Source: Rubritalea squalenifaciens DSM 18772
GTDB taxonomy: Bacteria > Verrucomicrobiota > Verrucomicrobiia > Verrucomicrobiales > Akkermansiaceae
Length of the DNA stretch: 64,000 bases
Direction: 5' to 3'
Assembly: GCF_900141815.1 (NCBI RefSeq)
Contig: NZ_FQYR01000002.1
Span: forward strand, 845,091-909,090
Below, piece by piece: positions 52,216 to 63,500 of this stretch (positions are counted from its first letter, which is position 1; each line of letters starts with the position of its first letter). A program made the position numbers and the translations under genes. The notes beneath the pieces were generated by a model. That model did not search any database and had not been told where the DNA came from. It worked only from the letters and a program-made list of their open reading frames with translations.

Positions 52216-54132
52216 ATGGCTAAAATTCTAGGAATCGACTTGGGTACAACCAACTCCTGTATGGCCGTCATGGACGGTGGCGAGGCGACAGTTTTGGAAA
52301 ACTCCGAAGGTGCACGCACTACTCCATCCGTAGTGGCATTCACTAAGAGTGGTGAGCGTCTGGTAGGTCAAGCTGCCAAGCGCCAGGCTGTTACCAACCC
52401 AAGAAACACGATCTTCTCCGCTAAGCGTCTCATCGGTCGCAAGTTCGACGAGCTTACAGACGCAGACAAGCGCATGCCTTATGAGATCGTGAAGGCAGAC
52501 AACGGCGACGCCCACATCAAGGTGGATGTAGCTGGAGAAAGCAAAGTATACAGCCCGCAGGAAATCGCTGCCATGGTTCTCGGCAAGCTTAAGAGCGATG
52601 CTGAGTCCAAGCTCGGTGAAACCATCACTGAAGCAGTGATCACTGTTCCAGCTTACTTCAACGACTCCCAGCGTAGTGCTACTAAGGCAGCTGGAGAGAT
52701 CGCAGGACTTAAAGTTCGCCGTATCATCAACGAGCCTACCGCAGCAGCTCTTGCCTACGGTCTGGACAAGAAGTCCGACGAGAAGATCGCGGTATACGAC
52801 CTTGGTGGTGGTACCTTCGATATCTCCGTGCTGGAAATCGGTGACGGTGTCTTCGAGGTACTTGCAACTGACGGTGACACCCAGCTTGGTGGTGACGACT
52901 GGGATAACGCACTCATCGAGTTCGTTGTGAACGAGTTCAAGAGCAACGAAGGTATTGACCTCTCCGGTCAGCCAGACGCTCTGCAGCGTATCAAGGAAGA
53001 AGCTGAGAAGGCGAAGATCTCCCTCTCCAGCTCCCAGTCCTACGACATCAACCTTCCGTTCATCACAGCAGACCAGAACGGTCCTAAGCACATCCAGCTT
53101 ACCATCAGCCGCTCCAAGCTTGAGCAGCTTACTGACAGCCTCTTCGCTCGCACGAAGAAGCCAGTACTCGACTGTCTCAAGGAGGCAGGTGTATCTGCCA
53201 GCGAGGTGGACGAGCTCGTGCTCGTCGGTGGTATGACCCGCATGCCTAAGGTTGTGGAAACAGCCAAGGCGCTTGCAGGTAAGGAACCACACAAGGGTGT
53301 GAACCCGGATGAAGTGGTAGCCATCGGTGCTGCGATTCAGGGTGGTGTTCTTCAGGGTGACGTGAACGACGTTCTTCTTCTGGACGTGGCTCCACTGACT
53401 CTCTCCATCGAGACAGCAGGTAGCATCGCCACTCCAATGATCGAGCGTAACACCACCATCCCAGCGAAGAAGTCCCAGACTTTCTCCACCGCTGCGGACA
53501 ACCAGCCAGCTGTGGACATCCGCATCTGTCAGGGTGAGCGCAAGATGTTCGAAGACAACAAGATCCTCGGTAACTTCCGCCTGGACGGCATCGAGCCGGC
53601 ACCACGCGGTATGCCTCAGATCGAAGTGACCTTCGATATCGACGCCAACGGTATCCTTCACGTTTCCGCCAAGGACAAAAAGTCCGGCAAAGAGCAGAAG
53701 ATCTCCATCGAAGGCTCCAGCGGTCTCTCTGACGAAGAAATCGAGAAGGCCAAGCGCGAAGCTGAAGAGAACGCAGAGGCAGACGCCCAGCGTGCAGAAG
53801 CAGTGCAGGTCAAGAACGAGGCAGACAGCATGGCTCACCAAGTCGAGAAGCAACTCGAAGAAATGGGTGACCAAGCTCCAGCTGAACTCAAGACTGAGAT
53901 CCAAGGCAAGATCGATGCCGTCAAGGAAGCCCTCAAAGAGGACGACCTCGACAAGATCAAGTCTGCCAAGGCTGATCTCGAAGCGATGCTTCAGCAGCTC
54001 TCCCAGGCAGCCCAGGCTGCAGGTGCAGCAGGCGGTCCAGCTCCAACAGCTGAGCCAGCCGATGACTCAGAATCTGGCGAGCCAAAGAAAGCTAAAGGAA
54101 AGGTTGTCGACGCTGAAGTCGTAGAAGACTAA
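52216..54132 (+). CDS. dnaK: chaperone protein DnaK (Hsp70)
   Basis: A 638-residue Hsp70. The ATPase domain (about 1-385) has [50 protein letters not shown] and [11 protein letters not shown]. The substrate domain with [14 protein letters not shown] follows, then a helical lid and a Q/A/G-rich end closing VVDAEVVED. grpE and dnaJ are not in the window. Codons are strongly biased (GAC, AAG, ATC, CGC), as expected for high expression. The leader is A-rich with no Shine-Dalgarno. Confidence 0.98.
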   Translation: MAKILGIDLGTTNSCMAVMDGGEATVLENSEGARTTPSVVAFTKSGERLVGQAAKRQAVTNPRNTIFSAKRLIGRKFDELTDADKRMPYEIVKADNGDAHIKVDVAGESKVYSPQEIAAMVLGKLKSDAESKLGETITEAVITVPAYFNDSQRSATKAAGEIAGLKVRRIINEPTAAALAYGLDKKSDEKIAVYDLGGGTFDISVLEIGDGVFEVLATDGDTQLGGDDWDNALIEFVVNEFKSNEGIDLSGQPDALQRIKEEAEKAKISLSSSQSYDINLPFITADQNGPKHIQLTISRSKLEQLTDSLFARTKKPVLDCLKEAGVSASEVDELVLVGGMTRMPKVVETAKALAGKEPHKGVNPDEVVAIGAAIQGGVLQGDVNDVLLLDVAPLTLSIETAGSIATPMIERNTTIPAKKSQTFSTAADNQPAVDIRICQGERKMFEDNKILGNFRLDGIEPAPRGMPQIEVTFDIDANGILHVSAKDKKSGKEQKISIEGSSGLSDEEIEKAKREAEENAEADAQRAEAVQVKNEADSMAHQVEKQLEEMGDQAPAELKTEIQGKIDAVKEALKEDDLDKIKSAKADLEAMLQQLSQAAQAAGAAGGPAPTAEPADDSESGEPKKAKGKVVDAEVVED

Positions 54133-54165
54133 GCCTGACGGCTGTCATTAGTTGACAAGTCATTA

Positions 54166-54196
54166 GTCACGGGTGGTTAGGTTCACCCGTGACTTT
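54166..54196 (+). terminator. terminator after dnaK
   Basis: A perfect 10-bp stem GTCACGGGTG/CACCCGTGAC (54166-54175 and 54184-54193) followed by TTT. Its left arm overlaps a GTCATTAG repeat of the cassette. Confidence 0.7.
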
Positions 54197-54213
54197 GCTA
54201 AAAGTAAAAGCCT

Positions 54214-54585
54214 ATGTCTTCAAAAACGATCAACGACTTGGAAATCTACCGCGAAGCGATGAGCCTCGCTGAGGAGATCTGGGCTTTGGTCGTATCCTGG
54301 GATGGCTTTGCTAAAAGCTCACTTGGGCTGCAGTTAGTACGCAGTACGGATTCGATAGCTGCGAATCTCACTGAAGGCTACGGGCGCTTCCATTATAAGG
54401 AGAATCAGAAGTTCTGCTTCTATGCTCGAGGTAGTCTGCAAGAAACCCAGACTTGGGTGGAAAAAGCTGCAAGAAGGGGGGTGATTCCAGACGAAATGGC
54501 ACGACAGCTCTATGCGAAGTTGGAAACGCTGAAGAAGCGGCTTAACGCTTACATTTCCTCCATCGGGCAAGCGGCATCTACCTAA
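54214..54585 (+). CDS. four-helix-bundle protein (S23 / intervening-sequence family)
   Basis: A 123-residue protein matching the S23 four-helix-bundle family. It has INDLEIYREAMSLAEEIW, SLGLQLVRSTDSIAANLTEGYGR (the IAANLTEGYGR signature), NQKFCFYARGSLQE and the closing helix LYAKLETLKKRLNAYIS. Members were first found in intervening sequences of 23S rRNA and also occur as free genes. The function is uncertain. Its weaker codon bias contrasts with dnaK and groEL on either side. Confidence 0.9.
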   Translation: MSSKTINDLEIYREAMSLAEEIWALVVSWDGFAKSSLGLQLVRSTDSIAANLTEGYGRFHYKENQKFCFYARGSLQETQTWVEKAARRGVIPDEMARQLYAKLETLKKRLNAYISSIGQAAST

Positions 54586-54688
54586 TGACTATTGACCCCT
54601 GACTAATGACCTAAACTTTTTAGCTGCTTCCATGTAGCGAACTAACAAAAACAATAATCTAAACAATAAAACAAACGAACTAAACATT

Positions 54689-54979
54689 ATGTCTAGCATT
54701 ACACCACTCGGACAGCGCGTACTCGTTAAGCGCATCGAAGCTGATGAAGTCAGCGCAGGCGGTATCGTTCTCCCTGATACAGCCAAGGAAAAGCCACAAG
54801 AAGCTACTGTGGTTGCCCTTGGTACAGGCGGTAAGAACGAAGATGGAAGCGACTTCGAATTCTCCGTCAAGGTGAACGATGTCGTTCTGATCTCCAAGTA
54901 TGGCGGAACTGACGTGAAGGTGGATGGTGTTGATCACCTCATCCTTCAGGAGTCCGACATCCTCGGCATCGTAGGTTAA
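54689..54979 (+). CDS. groES: co-chaperonin GroES
   Basis: A 96-residue Hsp10. It has ITPLGQRVLVKRIEADE, the mobile loop SAGGIVLPDTAKEKPQEATVVALG, and a C-terminal VDHLILQESDILGIV. It caps the GroEL cavity. It is followed by groEL after 34 bases; the A-rich leader lacks a Shine-Dalgarno and no CIRCE element is visible. Confidence 0.97.
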   Translation: MSSITPLGQRVLVKRIEADEVSAGGIVLPDTAKEKPQEATVVALGTGGKNEDGSDFEFSVKVNDVVLISKYGGTDVKVDGVDHLILQESDILGIVG

Positions 54980-54992
54980 TTAAACGATCTAA

Positions 54993-56651
<1,659 letters not shown>

Positions 56652-56676
56652 TCAGCCGTTACACCTAAGTAACTTT

Positions 56677-56712
56677 AAAGCCGGTCGCGGAATTCCGTGA
56701 CCGGCTTTTTCT
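56677..56712 (+). terminator. terminator after groEL
   Basis: AAAGCCGGTC/GACCGGCTTT stem (56677-56686 and 56699-56708) with an inner GCGG/CCGT pairing and five Ts in the right arm and beyond, 26 bases past the stop. Confidence 0.92.
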
Positions 56713-56742
56713 TTGGAAAGCAATGGGAGACTAACAGAAGAT

Positions 56743-57471
56743 TTATTTCTGTTTCTCGGTGATCACCGGAGCGGTCTGTTCAGCTGTTGCGGTGCCGCCG
56801 GGGAGTTCCATGATCTTGATATTGCGGAAGTGGATCTCAGCACCTTCGGATTCCAGACAGATGTATCCCTTTCGCATGGAGGACTGGCTCATGCCGTTAA
56901 CGAATTTACCATTCACGGAAAGTTTGATGACGCCGTCCACGCAGACGACATCGTAGGTGTTCCATTCACCGCGCGGCTTGCAGCGATTCTCGACCGATTT
57001 GCTACGCTGGCCTCTTGGGTTGTCTGGTACGGCGGTCAAACCATTGGCTCCGAAGAGTTCGCCATGAACGTAGGCGATGGGGCGGGGATTACCGTTTTTG
57101 TCTGGGTAGAGCTTGGGCCAGTCCAGTTCTAACATCTGAACTTCCATGCCGAGTGGCAGGCGGTTGGGTGCTGGTGTGGCATTGCTCCAGACGAAGACGC
57201 CTGAGTTGCCGCCAGCTTCCATGTGCTTCCACTCGATATGCAGGACGAAGTTCTCGTATTGCTTCTCGGTCCTCATTACGCCGATGGGCTTGCCGGTGCA
57301 GATGAGGATGCCGTCTTTGACCTTCCAAGTTTCAGGAGAGGTGTTCACGTCCACCCAGCCAGTGAGGTCCTTGCCATTGAAGAGTGAGGTCCACTTGGGG
57401 ACTTTTTCTTCGGCGAATACTGAGCTGATGCTGGATACGGCGAGTGCGGAAATAAGAAGTAGAGATTTCAT
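56743..57471 (-). CDS. exported DUF1080 (3-keto-disaccharide hydrolase fold) protein
   Basis: A 242-residue protein with a signal peptide ([19 protein letters not shown]). A DUF1080/concanavalin-like jelly roll follows: [76 protein letters not shown] and [19 protein letters not shown]. Some relatives hydrolyse 3-keto-disaccharides made by Gfo/Idh-type oxidoreductases, so a link to the two oxidoreductase genes at 47.7-50.2 kb is possible but not shown. The ATG at 57471 fits the signal peptide. Confidence 0.85.
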   Translation of the reverse strand: MKSLLLISALAVSSISSVFAEEKVPKWTSLFNGKDLTGWVDVNTSPETWKVKDGILICTGKPIGVMRTEKQYENFVLHIEWKHMEAGGNSGVFVWSNATPAPNRLPLGMEVQMLELDWPKLYPDKNGNPRPIAYVHGELFGANGLTAVPDNPRGQRSKSVENRCKPRGEWNTYDVVCVDGVIKLSVNGKFVNGMSQSSMRKGYICLESEGAEIHFRNIKIMELPGGTATAEQTAPVITEKQK

Positions 57472-57544
57472 GATAGTCTGGTGAGTGAATAGCAAGAAAC
57501 ATACTAGCACATCACCAGACATCTTTCAGTAGCAAGGGGCGGTC

Positions 57545-60500
57545 TTATTTTCTGAGTAGAAGAATGGCCCAGATAGCAGCACCCAGCAGGATGATCAGAT
57601 AGAGCGGCATCCACCAGCTGGATCCGTGCTCAGGGGCTACGCTGAGTTCCAGAGTCATCGGGCTGTCCGCATTGAGCTGTACCCCGCGGTGGAAGTGGAG
57701 CAGTTGTCCACTCTCCGGCATGGTGATTTCGATCGCCTGCGGAGCTGGCTGGGCGGCGAGTTGCTGGCTGACCATGCGGTTGGCAATGCTGAGCATGGCC
57801 TGACGTTCTTCCTGCGTGTTTCCGCTGAGGAGCTTGTCGATGTCGGATGGGTTGTAGTTGGTGTCGCCATTGAAAACCGGGTTGATCTTGGCGGCCTCTT
57901 CCAGCGCGGCATTCATGTTGGCCGTATTACCTACAGCGGCATTATCGAGGTAGATCTTCTGGCGTCTGGTGTTCAGGCCCATGAGGGCTTGCTCGTTACG
58001 CAGCTTGCGGAGTTGGACTCGGGCATCTTCGTTAGAGGCTGCATCCACGGCTCTGTTGCTGGAGACTTGGTTGAGGACTTGCTCGGCTTTCTTGTACTCG
58101 CCTTTACTGATCCAGTCATTGGCCTGCACCATCTGATCCTGTGCTTTTTCTACCACAGCCTGACGCTTCGACTGCATGGTCTCCTGGTACTGGCTTTCGC
58201 TGTAGCTGCTCTCTACACCATGGGCATCGATGAGGTCGAATGACTGGTCGCGGCTGGCGAGTTGGTAGCCCTTCGGTAATCTAACAAACCAATCAATCTT
58301 CTCGATGGGGGCATTGAATCGAGGGCCATCCAGCGCGATATTCTTTTGAGTATCGGCTTCGCCAAGGTCACGGTAGACGATGCGGACGTCCGCGTGGCGG
58401 TCATCCTCGGCTCCCGGAGTCACGTAGAAGAGATGCTCGTCACCCTGACGCACCACATCCACGCTCTCGCCATTGACGATTACGCTGAAGAGCTCTGCTT
58501 TTTCAGGGAGCATGGCGCGCATGGTGTGCTTTTCCACCACGCGGACTTTCAACTCCACCATGGTTAGGGCAGCGCCGTGGTCGCTGAAGACTGAAGTGAG
58601 TGTGCCATTGACGATGCGTAGCTTCAGAGTGTCTGCGATGTCGTGGCGCTTGACCGCAATCTTCATGGCCATGTCAGGGACAGTTACCTGATAGCAAAGG
58701 CCTGGGACGTTGCCCTCAGCTGGGTTGCGGAGTTGGGCTGGGATGTTCGCCCAGTCGAGCGTGCGCCATCCAGCAGTCTCAGACGGTGTCATATCGAGCC
58801 GTCCGCTGGCACGCACGGTGACGAACTGGGTGACCTGGCGGGCATCAACGAGTTTGATGGGCGTGATGCTTTCTGCTGAGCCGCGTTGTTCGACTGCGCG
58901 CTGGAATTCAATTTCCACAGGCACATTGCCGATGATTCCACGGCGGAGCCTAATTTCCCAGATATCTCCATCTAACTTTACGATCTCTTTCACGGAGGCG
59001 CCACTGCCACGCACGGTGCGGGCTTCTTCCTCGCTAAGGCCGGGGAGTTGGACGCGCAGGGTTTTGACTGCAGCGTTTTCGATGGTGTAGTTCAGGCTGA
59101 GGCGCGTTCTGGTCTGGCCCTCACGCAGGGTGACTTCCTGCAGTGCGGTCGCTTTGACCCAGGGATCCAGCTTCTCGATTCCGATGCTGAGCTTCCAGTC
59201 TGATTGCAGGAGCTTGAATGCCAGGTCTCCTTTGCGGTTGCTACCGGCAGTGCGTGCATCGAGCTGGGAAATGTGCTGCCTGTTGATGGTGCGGATACGA
59301 ATGCCAGGGTTCGGAGAGATACGCAGGTCACCTGTCTGTCTCACGGTATTGAGGATGCTGAAGTGCGGGACTTGCCATTCAGCAGCGCTACCATTGGCCG
59401 CAGGGGAGCGTCCGGCCATGGTGATCGAGAATTGCTGGGCACCGATGGTTCTGCCATTGAGCTGGAGCACGGCGATGCGTTGCTTGTTACGTTCGATCTC
59501 GGTCCAGTCGCGCAGGGCAGGGCTGCTGATAGATTCTATCTCCAGATCCTGTGGAATAGGGAACTGCAGTTCGAAAATACCTGCTCTGAGGATATTCACA
59601 TTCGCAGTGATCGAGAAGACTATACGCTCTTCACCCAGCGAGAGTACCTGATTTGTAGTGACCCTGAGTTCGGCCTCCACGGGTTCGATCTTGAGGGAGA
59701 GCTGTGCGTTTTCCTTATTGTAGCGGTAGACCTTGTGGAGAGTGAAGCCGCTGTGGACTGCTTGGGCTTGCTGCAGGAGGCTGGCTTTAAAATCACCGAT
59801 GTTAGCGGTAGCCAGACCTTCAGTCTGGATGTTGTCCGGCTGGGCGTCATCGGAGAATGCCAGGCCTAAGATGCCTACCACGGTGTCTGCCTCGCGAACG
59901 CTCAGGGGAGCCAAGGATAAATCCTGTGGGAGCTCGGCCAGTCCGCGCTGGCTGGTGACAGTGAGTTGAAATTCACGTGATGCCGGTTTTGCTAGATCGA
60001 TGCTGAGAGTTTTATTGTCCGGGTTGAAGCGCCAGCTTTCCACATTGTGGCCCATCACATCACCGATCATGATGTCAGCCGGGGTGTCGATGGTGAGAGA
60101 AGAAATTTGGCCGCTGACTGGACGTATGGAGAGTTCATGGTAACCATCGACAACGCCGGGAGACGGTAGATAGATGTCTGCAGATTCTACAAAGAAACGT
60201 GTGGGTTCCTTTTCAGGATCTCTGCTGGCAGGGCGTAGGCTGAGCGCAGCTGCCGTGACTGGAGTAAGAACCATGTCGGCACCGCTGAGCCCTGCAGCCA
60301 GTGTCGTTTTCTGCTCCTGGCTGATGGCATTGGCTGAGCTGACTTCCCAGTTGGGTTGATCCACAGTGACCGAGAGTCGATGAGCGGCGCTTGGGCCAGT
60401 GGGTACGGTCCAAAGATGGTCCGTGAGGTTCTGCATCGGCATCTCATAGCTCACCGAAGCGGTGATCAGTCCATCACGCTGCGCGATCAGGTACCAGGTA

Positions 60501-63500
60501 AGCTGGCCATTGTTGTTGCCTTTGCTGACTTGGGCGCCTTCCGCTTGGATGTTTTTCAAGACGGCAGGATTGGACAGGAGCACAATGCTTTCGCCAGCCT
60601 TGGCCGTCCACTTGACTTCCATGCTGGCCTCCAGGCGTTCCGCTTTGATGCTCCAGTTCTGGGAAATGGAATCGGCAATCTCGCTGGCTGAGGAGACATC
60701 GCCGGAGCCAAACCAGAGAGACATGGCGAGCACGGCGGTGGCGGCCGTGGTCACTGCTTTCTTTGCGCGGCGCATCATGGAGCCCTGTAGCCACTGCTGG
60801 ATAAGCAGGATGAAGAGCAGGCAGCAGATGGCAGCCAGAATGCCGTAGAAGGCAATCGCTCCCCCATGCTGGCCAAGGATGCCAAGAAGAATCAGTGCCG
60901 CAGCTCCTGACTGGACGAGTGGATTGCGTAATTCCCGGCGGGCGACTCCTCCGATCAATGCGATGGCACCGAGAGCTCCAACCGCAATCCATCCTTTCGA
61001 GATCATGGCTTCGTTGACTGTTTTGTTAGACATGGTGATGACTAGTGGTTGCTCAGGTGAGACAACTGGGGTGACGACTTCAAAACTCTGTTTGTTCACT
61101 CTGCGCTCGCTCGAAGCTTTGGTGGCCAAGTTGACCGAAAAGACAAAAGCGAGAATGATCCAGAGCACTCCCAGGGCTGGTATCCAGCCGCCGCTCTTGG
61201 CTCTGCGAAGCGTCCATACGGAAGCGATGATCAAGAGCAAGATGCCTAGGATCTGGAACGGGTACTTCATTTGCCATTCAAATCCTGTCTCCGTGAGGTT
61301 GGGTTCGCTGGGCTTGGCGTTGCCGTCTATCACTTCGAGCAGATGATCACTGTCGCTGGTGATTTTCCATTCGCTGATGGTAATGGGAGCGGCGAGTGAT
61401 GGAGTTCCCGCAGTAGGGCGTGAGGCATTTTCCGAGGTGCTGCCATAGCGAAGCGTGACTTTGACTGGAGCATTCGGGTCGTTCTTCGGCGGCAGCGGCA
61501 CAAGGATGTGGCTGCCGTCTTTGCGGGCATTGAGGCTTTCGCCATCTGCACGAACTTCCCAGAGTGTGGAGTTCTCAGGAAGGGTCAGCTCAAGGGCTTT
61601 GCGTCCTCGGGTCTTGATAAAGAAGCTGGCTTCGGTGACTACCTGTCCGTCTCGGGAGACGACAGTATCCAAGGTGGCAAAGTCGACGACTTGGCCGAGG
61701 GTGGAACTTGGCTGATACCACTCGACGTTCATGCTGAGCTCGAAGTCACGGGAGGCATATTGCCAGGCTGCTAGAGAGGGAGCACTGCTCATCAGGCGAT
61801 ACTCCGCGGGGAGCTCGGATGCGCCAAGCTTGAGCAAGCCATTGGAAACGAGAATGGAGGGTTTGACCTGAGTGGGGCTGACTACCTGGATAAATCCACC
61901 TTCATTGAGGGCGTCCATCGGTCTTACTTTACCCAGTTCCAGCGTGCCACCCTTGGCGTCCATCGGCTGTTCAAAGGAAACTAACAGAGTGGATCCGCCG
62001 AGTGTCGGCTGATTGAGCGTGACGATGAGTTGATCGCCATCTTGTCTCCAGCTGCGGACATTCTGACCTTCCACAATCACATTACCCAGACCGTTTTTCT
62101 CACTCAGTCCGGGTACGAGTATTTTCCATTCATTCATCGGTGAACCCACCACGAAGTAGTTGATCAGCACACTTCCGTAGACCATGGACTCGCGCAGGGA
62201 GTAGAGGTGGAAGACGTCTGCCTGGATGCTCTGTGGGAGAGACTCCACAGTCATGGTGGCTTCCCAGTCGGCATCGCGCAGACGGAATGCCTGCTGCAGA
62301 GCTGCGGAACGTTTAGGGAAAAAGGCGAGTGGGGTTTCTACGAGTTTCTTGATGTCCTTCGGGACGAGTCTCCAGCCGAGCGCGGCTTCGACTCCCAGAT
62401 TGCCTCGTACGGATTTGGCCTGAGGGTAGTTGATCTTTACGAGTTTCCAGTCGCCGGCCTTGGTCGATTTGTTGAGGGAGAGATGAACGTGGATCAGCTG
62501 ACGGCCGATGACTTCCTTGGAGAAATTAATTTTTAGGCTGCGCTCTCCGTTGGTCACGGTGCTGCCCACGATCATCTGGGCGACCTCGGCACCGGTGACG
62601 CTGGCTACGGCGTAGTCGGCAGGGATACGCATTTCCCACTCACGGAGTGGTGCCTCGCGGATATCGAGCTCGATGTTAGCCAAGACCTCGCGATCGGCCT
62701 CGGACAGCTTGTAGACGAGGACCTGGTTGACTCCCACCTCTGGCAGGATCTGGTCGGCCACGACTTCCCAGTCGCGCTGGGCAGAGGGAAAGCGGTAGAC
62801 GAAGACCTGGCGCGGCTTGCTGGGGAGATTGGCTCCAGGGAATTGCTCTGGGGCCAGTTGCATCATGCCTTGCTGATTGGAGACACCTAGCCTAACAGCG
62901 CCGTGGTTGCTGAGTCTGACGTGACCTGAATGACGCAGGGCATTTTCCGGGGTGATGCGGAGTGGTTTGACCTTGGCTGGGAACTGACCCAGAGGGTACT
63001 GGGTCTGGATGGTGATAGGGTTGATCACGTTACGTTCACCTGTGAAAGTGATTTCCAGCTGACGCTGGTCGCCTTCTCCAGAGACCTTCCAGTTGCCTAC
63101 CTGGTCACCGTGTACTGCAAGGATATCTCCGGGGCCGTCCAAGGTGAGGCGCATGGTACGCATTTTCCCCTGCATGATTTTCGTCTCGATGCGAGTGAGC
63201 TCTTTCAGCATGCCTGCACCGACCTGCACATCCACCAGTGCTTTGGTGGTAAAGAAGAGTTCTCCCTGGGCGTCGGCTTTCTGGTCTTTCCAGTAGACTT
63301 GGCAAATCCCCGTGGCTGGGAGGAAGCCAGTCCAGTTTCCGCTGGTGTCTTGTTGGGGGACGACGAGCGCATCCTGTTTGAAGCTATAGCCGGCAGGAAT
63401 ACCGGAGAGGGTGAGGGGGACGATGGCGCTGTGAGGGATGGAGAAGGTCAGGCCCTGCCAGCCCTGAGGTTCGTAGAGTGAGGCGGCGAAGACCATGTTG

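Larger units (their letters stand above)
54144..54610. mobile_element. IVS-like cassette with terminal inverted repeats between dnaK and groES
   Basis: The four-helix-bundle gene is framed by GTCATTAG at 54144-54151 and 54159-54166 and by CTAATGAC at 54582-54589 and 54603-54610. The pair GTCATTAGTCA (54159-54169)/TGACTAATGAC (54600-54610) is a perfect 11-bp inverted repeat. The gene's stop codon lies inside the first right-hand copy. Similar repeats flank S23/IVS genes elsewhere (recalled, not searched). No transposase is present. Mobility is inferred only. Confidence 0.5.
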
